A stretch of 64,000 nt of DNA from the NCBI GenBank assembly GCA_048268845.1, contig JBLWUQ010000003.1, forward strand, positions 1 through 64,000, written 5' to 3'. Numbering within the stretch: position 1 is the first letter of the stretch; each line of letters opens with the position of its first letter. The position numbers and the translations under genes were made by a program. The DNA is from Muriiphilus sp048268845. GTDB taxonomy: Bacteria > Pseudomonadota > Alphaproteobacteria > Rhodobacterales > Rhodobacteraceae. Positions 25,207-32,471 of the stretch are shown here, in pieces. Under the pieces are notes generated by a model that was not told where the DNA came from, made no database searches, and worked only from the letters and a program-made list of their open reading frames with translations.

Positions 25207-26865
25207 ATGACCCATCGTTTCCGCCTGACCCTGGCCCAGCTCAACCCGACCCTTGGCGCGATCGGCGACAACGCCGCCACGGCCCGCGCCGCATGGGCCG
25301 AGGCGAAAGCCGCCGGCGCCGACATGATCGCCTTTCCCGAAGCGTTCCTGACCGGCTATCAGGCGCAGGACCTGGTGATGCGCCCGGCGTTCTGGCGCGA
25401 TGCGATGGATGCTGCCAACCAGCTTGCGCGTGAATGCGCCGATGGGCCGGTGATTGGCATCGGCGCGCCGTTCCACGACGGGCACGATCTGTTCAACGCC
25501 TATTACATCCTCGAAGGCGGCGCGGTGCGGCTGCGGGTGACAAAGCAGGTGCTGCCAAACGAGACCGTTTTCGACGAAATGCGCGTCTTCACCCCCGGCC
25601 CGGACCAAGGCCCGTTCCGTGTCGGCCCGCTCATGATCGGCACTCCGATCTGCGAGGACGCATGGTGGCCCGAGGTCTGCGCCACGATGGTTGATGCTGG
25701 GGCCGAGGTTCTGCTGGTGCCCAACGGCTCGCCCTATTACCGCGACAAGATGCCGATCCGGCACGCCCATATGCGCGACCGGGTGGCCGAGACCGGGCGC
25801 GCGCTGATCTACCTCAACCTTGTCGGCGGGCAGGACGATCAGGTGTTCGACGGTGCCAGCTTCGGCCTCAACCCCGGCGGCGACATAGCGTTTCAACTGC
25901 CGCAGTTCGAGGAAACCCTCGCCCATATCGACCTGACCGAGACCGGCGCGGGCTGGCGGATCGAGCCGGCCGCGATCACCCCCATGCCCGATGCCTGGGA
26001 GGCCGATTATCACGCGTTGGTGCTGTCCTTGGCCGACTACATGCGCAAGACCGGGTTTTCCAAGGTGCTGCTGGGGCTGTCGGGCGGGCTCGACTCGGCA
26101 ATTGTCGCGACCATCGCCGCCGATGCGCTGGGGCCAGAGAATGTCCGCTGCGTGATGCTGCCTTCGGAATTCACCAGCGACGCCTCGCTGGACGATGCCA
26201 GGGCGGTGGCCGAAGCTCTGGGCTGTCGCTATGATTTCATCCCGATCTCGGGGCCGCGCGCCGCCGTGACCGAGGCGCTGGCGCCGCTGTTCGCCGGCAC
26301 CAAACCCGACGTGACCGAGGAAAACATCCAGTCGCGCCTGCGCGGTGTGCTGCTGATGGCGCTGTCCAACAAGTTCGGCGAAATGCTGCTGACCACCGGC
26401 AACAAATCCGAAGTCGCGGTCGGCTATGCCACGATCTACGGCGACATGGCAGGCGGCTACAACCCGATCAAGGACCTCTACAAGACCCGCGTGTTCGAAA
26501 CCTGCCGCTGGCGCAACGCCAATCACAGGCCGTGGATGATGGCCCCGGCGGGCGAAGTGATCCCGCCGCGCGTGATCGACAAGCCGCCCAGCGCCGAGCT
26601 GCGCGCCGATCAGAAGGACGAGGACAGCCTGCCGCCCTACCCGGTGCTCGACGCGATCCTCGACGGGCTGATCGACCGCGAGGCAAGCGTGGCCGATCTG
26701 GTCGCCGAGGGGTTTGCGCGTGAAACCGTGAAGAAGGTCGAACACCTGATCTTCATCTCGGAATACAAACGCTTCCAGTCCGCCCCCGGCACCCGCCTGA
26801 CGCCGCGCAGCTTCTGGCTCGACCGTCGCTATCCGCTGGTGAACCGCTGGCGCGATGGGAGTTGA
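25207..26865 (+). CDS. nadE: Glutamine-dependent NAD+ synthase
   Basis: A 552-residue two-domain enzyme that makes NAD from nicotinic acid adenine dinucleotide with glutamine as nitrogen donor. The N-terminal nitrilase-type amidase has its triad in IAFPEAFLTGYQ (Glu), VTKQVLPNETVF (Lys) and GTPICEDAWWPE (Cys). The C-terminal ATP-pyrophosphatase domain has the loop LLGLSGGLDSAIVATIAADA and LLTTGNKSEVAVGYATIYGD. Start at 25207 has CGGAG upstream. Its last 123 bp were copied downstream at 27480-27602 as part of a tandem duplication. Confidence 0.96.
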   Translation: MTHRFRLTLAQLNPTLGAIGDNAATARAAWAEAKAAGADMIAFPEAFLTGYQAQDLVMRPAFWRDAMDAANQLARECADGPVIGIGAPFHDGHDLFNAYYILEGGAVRLRVTKQVLPNETVFDEMRVFTPGPDQGPFRVGPLMIGTPICEDAWWPEVCATMVDAGAEVLLVPNGSPYYRDKMPIRHAHMRDRVAETGRALIYLNLVGGQDDQVFDGASFGLNPGGDIAFQLPQFEETLAHIDLTETGAGWRIEPAAITPMPDAWEADYHALVLSLADYMRKTGFSKVLLGLSGGLDSAIVATIAADALGPENVRCVMLPSEFTSDASLDDARAVAEALGCRYDFIPISGPRAAVTEALAPLFAGTKPDVTEENIQSRLRGVLLMALSNKFGEMLLTTGNKSEVAVGYATIYGDMAGGYNPIKDLYKTRVFETCRWRNANHRPWMMAPAGEVIPPRVIDKPPSAELRADQKDEDSLPPYPVLDAILDGLIDREASVADLVAEGFARETVKKVEHLIFISEYKRFQSAPGTRLTPRSFWLDRRYPLVNRWRDGS

Positions 26866-27479
26866 GCGGCGGTCGCCGTCTTGCTACCGTCGCGCGAACC
26901 CAAACCCTTGCGAGGTATCCCATGTTCCGATTTGCCCCTGCCATCGCCGCCACCATGCTGACCCTGCCCGCCGTGGGTCAGGAGCTTCTGCCGCGCTATA
27001 GCGTCATGGGCACCGTCACGGTGACGGTGGACGGCACCGAACACGACCTCGTCATCCCCTTCGACACCGACAATGACAGCGCCTCCGCCGAGGAGAACAA
27101 CTTCATGGGCAGGCGCAGCGTCAACTTTGTGGCCTACAGCGTTGGCGACGACGGCGAGCCCGCCAGCCCGATGCTGCAACTGACCTTCTGGGTCACGGAC
27201 GGCGCCGGCGACATCCTGTCGGCCGAGTTCTTCGATCAGGGTTACGACGCCCCGCTCGCCGTCGAGAGCGATGAAGGCACGGTCGCCTTCAGCGCGTTCT
27301 CGATCACCGAGGCGAACGAGATCGAGGCCAGTTTCGCGGGCGAATTCCTGCGGATGGAAAACTACATGTCCGCTCCCGCCATCGCGCCGGACGCCACCCC
27401 GGTGGCGTTCAGCGGAACCGTTGTCGTTACCGTGCCAAAGCCGGAATAGGCCGCGTGGCCGGTACGGGCTGAGCGCGAG
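26743..27479 (+). repeat. Tandem duplication, unit 1 (nadE tail plus secreted-protein gene)
   Basis: This 737-bp unit spans the nadE 3' end and the whole following gene. The same order recurs immediately at 27480-28252. The nadE stop (26863 and 27600) and the gene start (26922 and 27659) are both offset by exactly 737 bp. Confidence 0.9.
26922..27449 (+). CDS. Hypothetical exported protein (duplicate copy 1)
   Basis: A 175-residue protein that I do not recognise, with a signal peptide MFRFAPAIAATMLTLPAVGQ. The mature part is beta-rich, with MGTVTVTVDGTEHDLVIPFD, TVAFSAFSITEANEIEASF and a C-terminal SGTVVVTVPKPE. The pattern suggests a small periplasmic beta-sandwich. The ATG at 26922 has GAGG upstream; an upstream extension in frame is rejected. 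It follows nadE by 56 bp and has a tandem paralogue at 27659. The last 50 or so residues of the two copies are nearly identical while the N-terminal halves differ. Confidence 0.75.
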   Translation: MFRFAPAIAATMLTLPAVGQELLPRYSVMGTVTVTVDGTEHDLVIPFDTDNDSASAEENNFMGRRSVNFVAYSVGDDGEPASPMLQLTFWVTDGAGDILSAEFFDQGYDAPLAVESDEGTVAFSAFSITEANEIEASFAGEFLRMENYMSAPAIAPDATPVAFSGTVVVTVPKPE

Positions 27480-27602
27480 CACCTGATCTTCATCTCGGAA
27501 TAGAAGCGTTTCCAGTCCGCCCCCGGCACCCGCCGGACACCGCGCAGCTTCTGGCTCGACCGTCGCTATCCGCTGGTCAACCGCTGGCGCGATGGGAGTT
27601 GA
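27480..27602 (+). pseudogene. Duplicated 3' fragment of nadE
   Basis: A copy of the last 123 bp of nadE, differing at 6 positions by eye. In the nadE frame it has a TAG where the parent has TAC (after LIFISE), then continues to the same stop at 27600-27602. It is a by-product of the 737-bp tandem duplication and is not expected to be translated. Confidence 0.92.
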
Positions 27603-27658
27603 GCGGCGACCGCCGTCCTGCTACATTTGCCGCAGTCACAGCCTTCACGAGGCGCCCC

Positions 27659-28225
27659 ATGCTCCGTCTTGCCGCCGCCGTCAGCGCCGCGATGTTCGCC
27701 ATGCCGGTCCTCGGCCAGGTGTTTGTCCTTGAACCTGCCCAATACACCGTCATGGGCACCCTCGACGTGACGGTCGACGGCACCGAGCATCACCTCGTCA
27801 TCCCCCTCGAAACCGCCGGCTCCGCCTTTGCCTCGGAACGCATCGTCAAGGGCAGGCGCTGGTTCATCCTTGCGGGCTACACCGTGGGGGATACGGGCAA
27901 TCTGATGTTCGATTTCAGGACCGATGCCGATCTGACAGATAACCCACGACTGCAAATGAGCTTCTGGGTCGATGACGGCGCCGGCGCCTTGGAGGTGGCC
28001 AATTTCTTCGACGGGGGGTCGAACACCCCGCTTTCCGCCGGAAGCACCGGCGGCACGGTCGCCTTCAGCGCGTTCTCGATCACCGAGGCGAACGAGATCA
28101 AGGCCAGTTTCACGGGCGAATTCCTGCGGATGGAAAACTACATGTCCGCTCCCGCCATCGCGCCCGACGCCACCCCGGTGGCGTTCAGCGGAACCGTTGT
28201 CGTTACCGTGCCAAATCTGGAATAG
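27659..28225 (+). CDS. Hypothetical exported protein (duplicate copy 2)
   Basis: A 188-residue paralogue of the preceding exported protein, 13 residues longer. The signal peptide is MLRLAAAVSAAMFAMPVLGQ. The shared core begins YTVMGTLDVTVDGTEHHLVI, and the C-terminal third (TVAFSAFSITEANEIKASF, then ENYMSAPAIAPDATPVAFSG) is almost the same as in copy 1. The middle is more diverged, including an added FRTDADLTDNP-type stretch. Function unknown. The ATG at 27659 corresponds exactly to the start of copy 1 at a 737-bp offset. Confidence 0.75.
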   Translation: MLRLAAAVSAAMFAMPVLGQVFVLEPAQYTVMGTLDVTVDGTEHHLVIPLETAGSAFASERIVKGRRWFILAGYTVGDTGNLMFDFRTDADLTDNPRLQMSFWVDDGAGALEVANFFDGGSNTPLSAGSTGGTVAFSAFSITEANEIKASFTGEFLRMENYMSAPAIAPDATPVAFSGTVVVTVPNLE

Positions 28226-28266
28226 GCCGCGTGGTCGGCACGGGCCGACCGCCGACAACTCGCGGC

Positions 28267-28656
28267 CTATTCCCACCAGCGGTCGATCGCCGCGATGTCG
28301 TCGTCGGACCAGCCGAAATGATGCGCCAATTCGTGCACCATCACATGCGCCACCAGATCGGCCAGTTCCACGTCGCCGCGCGCGATCCACTCATCAAGGA
28401 TCGCCCGGCGGAACAGCCAGATCGTGTCCGGCCCATGCCCCGAGTCCATCACCGACTTCTGCGTCAGCGGGATGCCCTCGTAGAGCCCGGTCAATTCGAA
28501 GGGATCGTCAATCTCCATCTCATCCAGCAGCGTATCGGACGCCAGATCGTCGACCCGCAGCAGAACCGCCCGCGCCGGGACACGAAACGCCTCGGGTAGC
28601 GCCTCGACCGCGGCCAGCGCCATCTGCTCGATCTCGTCCAGCCCCGGCGGCAACAT
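28267..28656 (-). CDS. Zincin-like metallopeptidase family protein (DUF1025 type)
   Basis: A 129-residue protein with the zinc-protease signature HELAHHFG near residue 112 and the family ending HFGWSDDDIAAIDRWWE. This small MMP-like family is widespread in Alphaproteobacteria; the physiological substrate is not known. Landmarks are AVLLRVDDLA and FELTGLYEGIPLTQKS. The ATG at 28656 shares its A with the upstream CopD stop (TGATG); a GTG one codon earlier is an alternative. It forms a two-gene operon with the CopD-family gene. Confidence 0.88.
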   Translation of the reverse strand: MLPPGLDEIEQMALAAVEALPEAFRVPARAVLLRVDDLASDTLLDEMEIDDPFELTGLYEGIPLTQKSVMDSGHGPDTIWLFRRAILDEWIARGDVELADLVAHVMVHELAHHFGWSDDDIAAIDRWWE

Positions 28657-29096
28657 CACCAGCCACCCGTGTTGATGAAGGCCCCCGCCATCACGAACAG
28701 CACCGAAAACAGCGTCACCGCGCGGATGTGCCAGCCCATCAGCGGCAGCGTTTGAGCCGTCAGATGCGGGATCACCCGGAACCGCGCATTCAGCGCAAGC
28801 CCGGCCGTCATCGCCAGCAGGATCAGCTTGACCGCGACCGCGCCCGAGGTCGGATCGTCGAAGGCAAACCAGCCGCGCCAGTCCGGCGCGACCTCAAGCG
28901 CCAGCCACAGCCCGCTCGCCACCTGCACCAGCAGCGCGGGAATACCGATCCGCTCGAAACCACCCTCGAAATCCGTCAGGATGCCGGGTGAGCGGGCCTT
29001 CAACGCACGCGGCAACACGCTGAGCGCGAGCACCAGATGCCCCCCGGTCCAGATCGCCGCGCCAAGCAGATGCGCGGAAAGCACCCAGTAGAACAT
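28656..29096 (-). CDS. CopD-family membrane protein
   Basis: A 146-residue protein with four membrane segments. Landmarks are WVLSAHLLGAAIWTGGHLVL at the N-terminus (conserved His and Trp of CopD-like proteins), FERIGIPALLVQVASGLWLA and LILLAMTAGLALNARFRVIP. CopD-family proteins are linked to copper uptake or are of unknown function. The ATG at 29096 with AAAGGAAA upstream is preferred over the longer frame from 29210, which would overlap gltX. It is divergent from gltX and coupled to the metallopeptidase gene. Confidence 0.8.
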   Translation of the reverse strand: MFYWVLSAHLLGAAIWTGGHLVLALSVLPRALKARSPGILTDFEGGFERIGIPALLVQVASGLWLALEVAPDWRGWFAFDDPTSGAVAVKLILLAMTAGLALNARFRVIPHLTAQTLPLMGWHIRAVTLFSVLFVMAGAFINTGGW

Positions 29097-29178
29097 CGCG
29101 TTTCCTTTCCCGACTCGGACCGCCCAGATATGGACAAAACCCGGCGCATATGAAAGAGCAGCCGGCAAGGAGACCGCC

Positions 29179-30498
29179 ATGACCACCACCCGTTTCGCGC
29201 CCTCGCCCACCGGCTATCTGCATGTCGGCAACCTGCGCACCGCGCTGTTCAATTTCCTGATCGCCCGCAAGTCGGGCGGCACCTTCATCCTGCGGCTCGA
29301 CGACACCGACCCGGAACGCTCGAAGGTCGAATATGCCGATGCGATCAAGGAAGACCTCGAATGGCTGGGGCTGACCTGGGACCGGGTGGAAACCCAGTCG
29401 TCACGGCTCGACCGCTACGAGGAAGCCGCCGACGAATTGCGCGCCAAGGGCCGGTTCTACGAGTGCTTTGAAACCCCCACCGAGCTTGACCTCAAGCGCA
29501 AGAAACAGCTCAACATGGGCAAACCGCCGGTCTATGACCGTGCGGCGCTGGAGCTGTCAGAGGCCGACAAGGCCGCCCTGCGGGCCGAGCGCGGCGCGGG
29601 CCACTGGCGCTTCAAGCTCGACCAGACGCGGATCGAATGGACCGACGGCATCCTCGGTGCGCTATCGATCGACGCCGCCAGCGTGTCCGACCCGGTGCTG
29701 ATCCGCGCCGACGGGCAGTTCCTCTACACGCTGGCCTCGGTCTGCGACGACGTCGATTTCACCATCACCCACGTGGTGCGCGGCTCGGACCACGTCACCA
29801 ACACCGCGACCCAGATCCAGATCATCGAAGCCCTTGGCGGCGCGGTGCCCAGTTTCGCGCACCACTCGCTGCTGACCGGCCCGCAGGGCGAGGCGCTGTC
29901 GAAGCGCCTTGGAACCCTCAGCCTGCGCGACCTGCGCGCCCAGGGCATCCAGCCGATGGCACTGCTCAGCCACATGGCGCGGCTGGGCTCGTCGCAGCCG
30001 ATCGAGTTGCGCCACTCGCTTGACGAGATCATCGAAGGCTTCGATCTGTCGGCCTTCGGCTCCGCGCCGACGAAATTCGATGTCGCCGACCTGTTTCCGC
30101 TGACCGCGCATTACCTCGCCAGCCTGCCCTACCCTGCCGTCGCCGATCAGGTCCGCGCGCTGGGCGTGCCTGACAGCATCGCCGAGGCGTTCTGGACCGT
30201 GGCGCGCGAGAACATCACCACGATGGCCGACCTCGAGGGCTGGTGGGCGCTCTGCCGCGACGGTGCCGAACCGCTGGTCGACGCCGACGACCGCGAGATG
30301 ATCGCGGCCGCCTTCGAACTGTTGCCCGAACCGCCCTATTCCACCGAAAGCTGGGGTGAGTGGAGCAATGCGGTCAAGGCCGCGACCGGGCGCAAGGGCC
30401 GGGGCCTGTTCATGCCGCTTCGAAAGGCGCTGACCGGCATGGAACATGGCCCGGACATGTCGTCGCTGATGCCGCTCCTGCAGAAGGTCCGGCGCTGA
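29179..30498 (+). CDS. gltX: Glutamate--tRNA ligase
   Basis: A 439-residue class I aminoacyl-tRNA synthetase. The HIGH-type motif is in TRFAPSPTGYLHVGNLRTAL at the start, and the KMSKS-type motif in GEALSKRLGTLSLRDL near residue 240. It charges tRNA with glutamate. Its length is on the short side for GltX and resembles the second, GltX-like copy found in many Rhodobacteraceae, so it may prefer particular tRNA-Glu or tRNA-Gln species. AAGGAGA precedes the ATG. A 23-bp repeated element follows the stop. Confidence 0.95.
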   Translation: MTTTRFAPSPTGYLHVGNLRTALFNFLIARKSGGTFILRLDDTDPERSKVEYADAIKEDLEWLGLTWDRVETQSSRLDRYEEAADELRAKGRFYECFETPTELDLKRKKQLNMGKPPVYDRAALELSEADKAALRAERGAGHWRFKLDQTRIEWTDGILGALSIDAASVSDPVLIRADGQFLYTLASVCDDVDFTITHVVRGSDHVTNTATQIQIIEALGGAVPSFAHHSLLTGPQGEALSKRLGTLSLRDLRAQGIQPMALLSHMARLGSSQPIELRHSLDEIIEGFDLSAFGSAPTKFDVADLFPLTAHYLASLPYPAVADQVRALGVPDSIAEAFWTVARENITTMADLEGWWALCRDGAEPLVDADDREMIAAAFELLPEPPYSTESWGEWSNAVKAATGRKGRGLFMPLRKALTGMEHGPDMSSLMPLLQKVRR

Positions 30499-30506
30499 CC
30501 GCACAG

Positions 30507-30529
30507 CTTCATCTTGGCTGAAATACTCC
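30507..30529 (+). repeat. 3'-flanking repeated element (copy 2)
   Basis: CTTCATCTTGGCTGAAATAC plus three bases, matching the 23-bp element at 12009-12031 except at two positions. It starts 9 bp after the gltX stop codon. Confidence 0.7.
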
Positions 30530-30682
30530 CGCCGGAGGCATGAAAGTTTCAACCCGACCGCTCGGCAATCGCCGACCTCAACCGGTCACACGCGCCAGTT
30601 TCCCCCACCCGATCCTGCGTCCGGGCCGAAGGCGGGGGCTTGCGCGGGCAGGGCAAGGCGGCTACCGTCTTGCAACCCTGCG

Positions 30683-30846
30683 CAGGGAGAATCCGGAGGG
30701 CCGCTTGCGGTCTGGCCGGTGCCGAAGGAGCAACCGCCCCGGTAAACTCTCAGGCAAACGGACCGCGCGGGGACAGACTCTGGAGAGATCCCGGCATGCC
30801 GGGGCGCCGAAGGGATAACGATCTCAGGCGAAGGGACAGAGGGGGC
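30683..30846 (+). promoter_or_regulatory. Tandem glycine riboswitch controlling gcvTHP
   Basis: Two aptamer modules are recognisable. The first contains GCCGAAGGAGCAACC and AAACTCTCAGGCAAACGGAC and ends in CTCTGGAGAG (30778-30787). The second contains GCCGAAGGGATAACG and ATCTCAGGCGAAGGGACAGA. This is the classic two-aptamer glycine riboswitch, and it lies 59 bp upstream of gcvT, its usual target. Binding of glycine normally turns the cleavage operon on. Exact edges are estimated. Confidence 0.95.
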
Positions 30847-30904
30847 ATCAGACGGGCCAGAGGCCCGGCGATGCCCGGCGCGCCACGCCGGCAGGGGAAA
30901 CCTG

Positions 30905-32017
30905 ATGAGTGATTTGAAGCGCACGGTCTTTTTCGATCTTCACAAGGAATACGGGGCCAAGATGGTGCCCTTCGCGGGCTGGGAAATGCCGGTGCAATTC
31001 GCACCCGGCGTGATGAAGGAACATCTTCACACCCGCAGCGGCGCGGGGCTGTTCGACGTCAGCCACATGGGCCAGATCATCCTGCGCGGCGACAACGCGG
31101 CGGCGGCGCTCGAGGCGCTGGTGCCGGTCGATGTGGTCGGGCTGAAACCAGGCCGGCAACGCTACGCCATGTTCACCACGCCCGATGGCGGGCTGATCGA
31201 CGATCTGATGATCGCCAACAGGGGCGACCACCTGTATCTGGTGGTGAACGCGGGCCGGCGCGATGTTGACCTTGCCTATCTTCACGCCAAGCTGCCCGCA
31301 CATGAGATCGAGGAGATCACCGGTCGCGCGCTGATCGCGCTGCAGGGTCCCAAGGCCGAGGACGCGCTTGCCGCGCTCAATCCTTCTGTCCGCGACATGC
31401 GCTTCATGGATATCGCCGACATGGACCTTGCGGGCGCAACCTGCTGGGTCAGCCGCTCGGGCTATACCGGCGAGGACGGCTTCGAGATCTCGGTGCCCAA
31501 CACGATGGCGCCCCGCCTCGCGCGGGCGCTGCTGGAAAATCCCGACGTGCAGCCGATCGGCCTTGGAGCGCGCGATTCGCTCCGGCTCGAGGCAGGGCTC
31601 TGTCTTTATGGCTCCGATATCGGCGAAACCACCACGCCCGCCGAGGCCGACCTTGGCTGGGCGATCCAGAAGGTCCGCCGCCCCGGCGGCGCGCGCGCGG
31701 GCGGCTTTCCCGGCGCGGACAAGATCCTTGGCGAGCTTGCGAATGGCCCTGCCCGCCGGCGTGTCGGACTGCAACCCGAAGGCCGCGCCCCGATGCGCGC
31801 GGGCACCGAGCTTTTCGCCGATGAGGACAGCGCCGAAGCCATTGGCACCATAACCTCCGGCGCCTTCGGCCCGTCGATTGAACGGCCGATGTCGATGGGC
31901 TATGTCCCCGCCGACATGACCCAACCCGGCACAAGGCTGTTTGGTGACGTGCGCGGCAAGCGCCTGCCCGTCACCGTTGTCGAACTGCCGTTCCACCCCC
32001 ACGCCTACAAACGTTGA
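30905..32017 (+). CDS. gcvT: Glycine cleavage system T protein (aminomethyltransferase)
   Basis: A 370-residue enzyme that takes the aminomethyl group from lipoylated H protein, releasing ammonia and forming methylene-tetrahydrofolate. Family landmarks are MVPFAGWEMPVQFAPGVMKE at the start, GAGLFDVSHMGQIILRG, SRSGYTGEDGFEISVPN and LGARDSLRLEAGLCLYGSDI. ATG at 30905 has GGGGAAA upstream. It is first in the riboswitch-controlled gcvT-gcvH-gcvP operon. Confidence 0.97.
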   Translation: MSDLKRTVFFDLHKEYGAKMVPFAGWEMPVQFAPGVMKEHLHTRSGAGLFDVSHMGQIILRGDNAAAALEALVPVDVVGLKPGRQRYAMFTTPDGGLIDDLMIANRGDHLYLVVNAGRRDVDLAYLHAKLPAHEIEEITGRALIALQGPKAEDALAALNPSVRDMRFMDIADMDLAGATCWVSRSGYTGEDGFEISVPNTMAPRLARALLENPDVQPIGLGARDSLRLEAGLCLYGSDIGETTTPAEADLGWAIQKVRRPGGARAGGFPGADKILGELANGPARRRVGLQPEGRAPMRAGTELFADEDSAEAIGTITSGAFGPSIERPMSMGYVPADMTQPGTRLFGDVRGKRLPVTVVELPFHPHAYKR

Positions 32018-32038
32018 ACCGACAGGAGTTTTTTCCCG

Positions 32039-32398
32039 ATGAAATATACCGAAGAACATGAATGGCTCGAAGAAGCCGACGGCATCGTGACCGTCGGCAT
32101 CACCATCCATGCCGCCGAGCAACTGGGCGATATCGTCTTTGTCGAACTGCCCGAGGTCGGCACCATCGTCTCGAAAGACGACGAGGTCGTGGTGATCGAA
32201 AGCGTCAAGGCCGCCTCCGACATCCTCGCGCCGCTCGACGGCGAGATCGTCGAGGTGAACGAGCAGGTCGCGGAAGACCCCGGCAAGATCAACGAGGACG
32301 CCGAGGGCGACGGGTGGTTCTTCAAGCTCAAGATCGAGGATGCCTCGGTGCTCGACGAGTTGATGGACGAAGCCGCCTACAAGGCCTTCATCGGCTGA
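32039..32398 (+). CDS. gcvH: Glycine cleavage system H protein
   Basis: A 119-residue lipoyl carrier that shuttles the aminomethyl intermediate between the P, T and L proteins. The lipoylated lysine is in VVVIESVKAASDILAPLDGE near residue 59. The N-terminus YTEEHEWLEEADGIVTVGIT is typical. AGGAG lies 10 bp before the start. The gap to gcvT is 21 bp, so the two are co-transcribed. Confidence 0.98.
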   Translation: MKYTEEHEWLEEADGIVTVGITIHAAEQLGDIVFVELPEVGTIVSKDDEVVVIESVKAASDILAPLDGEIVEVNEQVAEDPGKINEDAEGDGWFFKLKIEDASVLDELMDEAAYKAFIG

Positions 32399-32471
32399 CA
32401 TCGCGCCGGGGCTTGTGCCAGGGCCCCGGCAAATCGCGTGCAACAGACCTGCGCCCCCTGCGGAGAATACC

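Larger units (their letters stand above)
27480..28252 (+). repeat. Tandem duplication, unit 2
   Basis: The second unit carries the nadE tail fragment and the second exported-protein gene. Similarity to unit 1 continues past the gene stop for about 25 bp and then ends. The second gene is 39 bp longer than the first. Confidence 0.88.

Noticed and set aside
23140..25210. Long + strand frames over the MORN gene, and tandem DNA repeats that could suggest CRISPR
   Set aside because: The periodicity is 69 bp and comes from the 23-residue protein repeat. There are no unique spacers between identical repeats.
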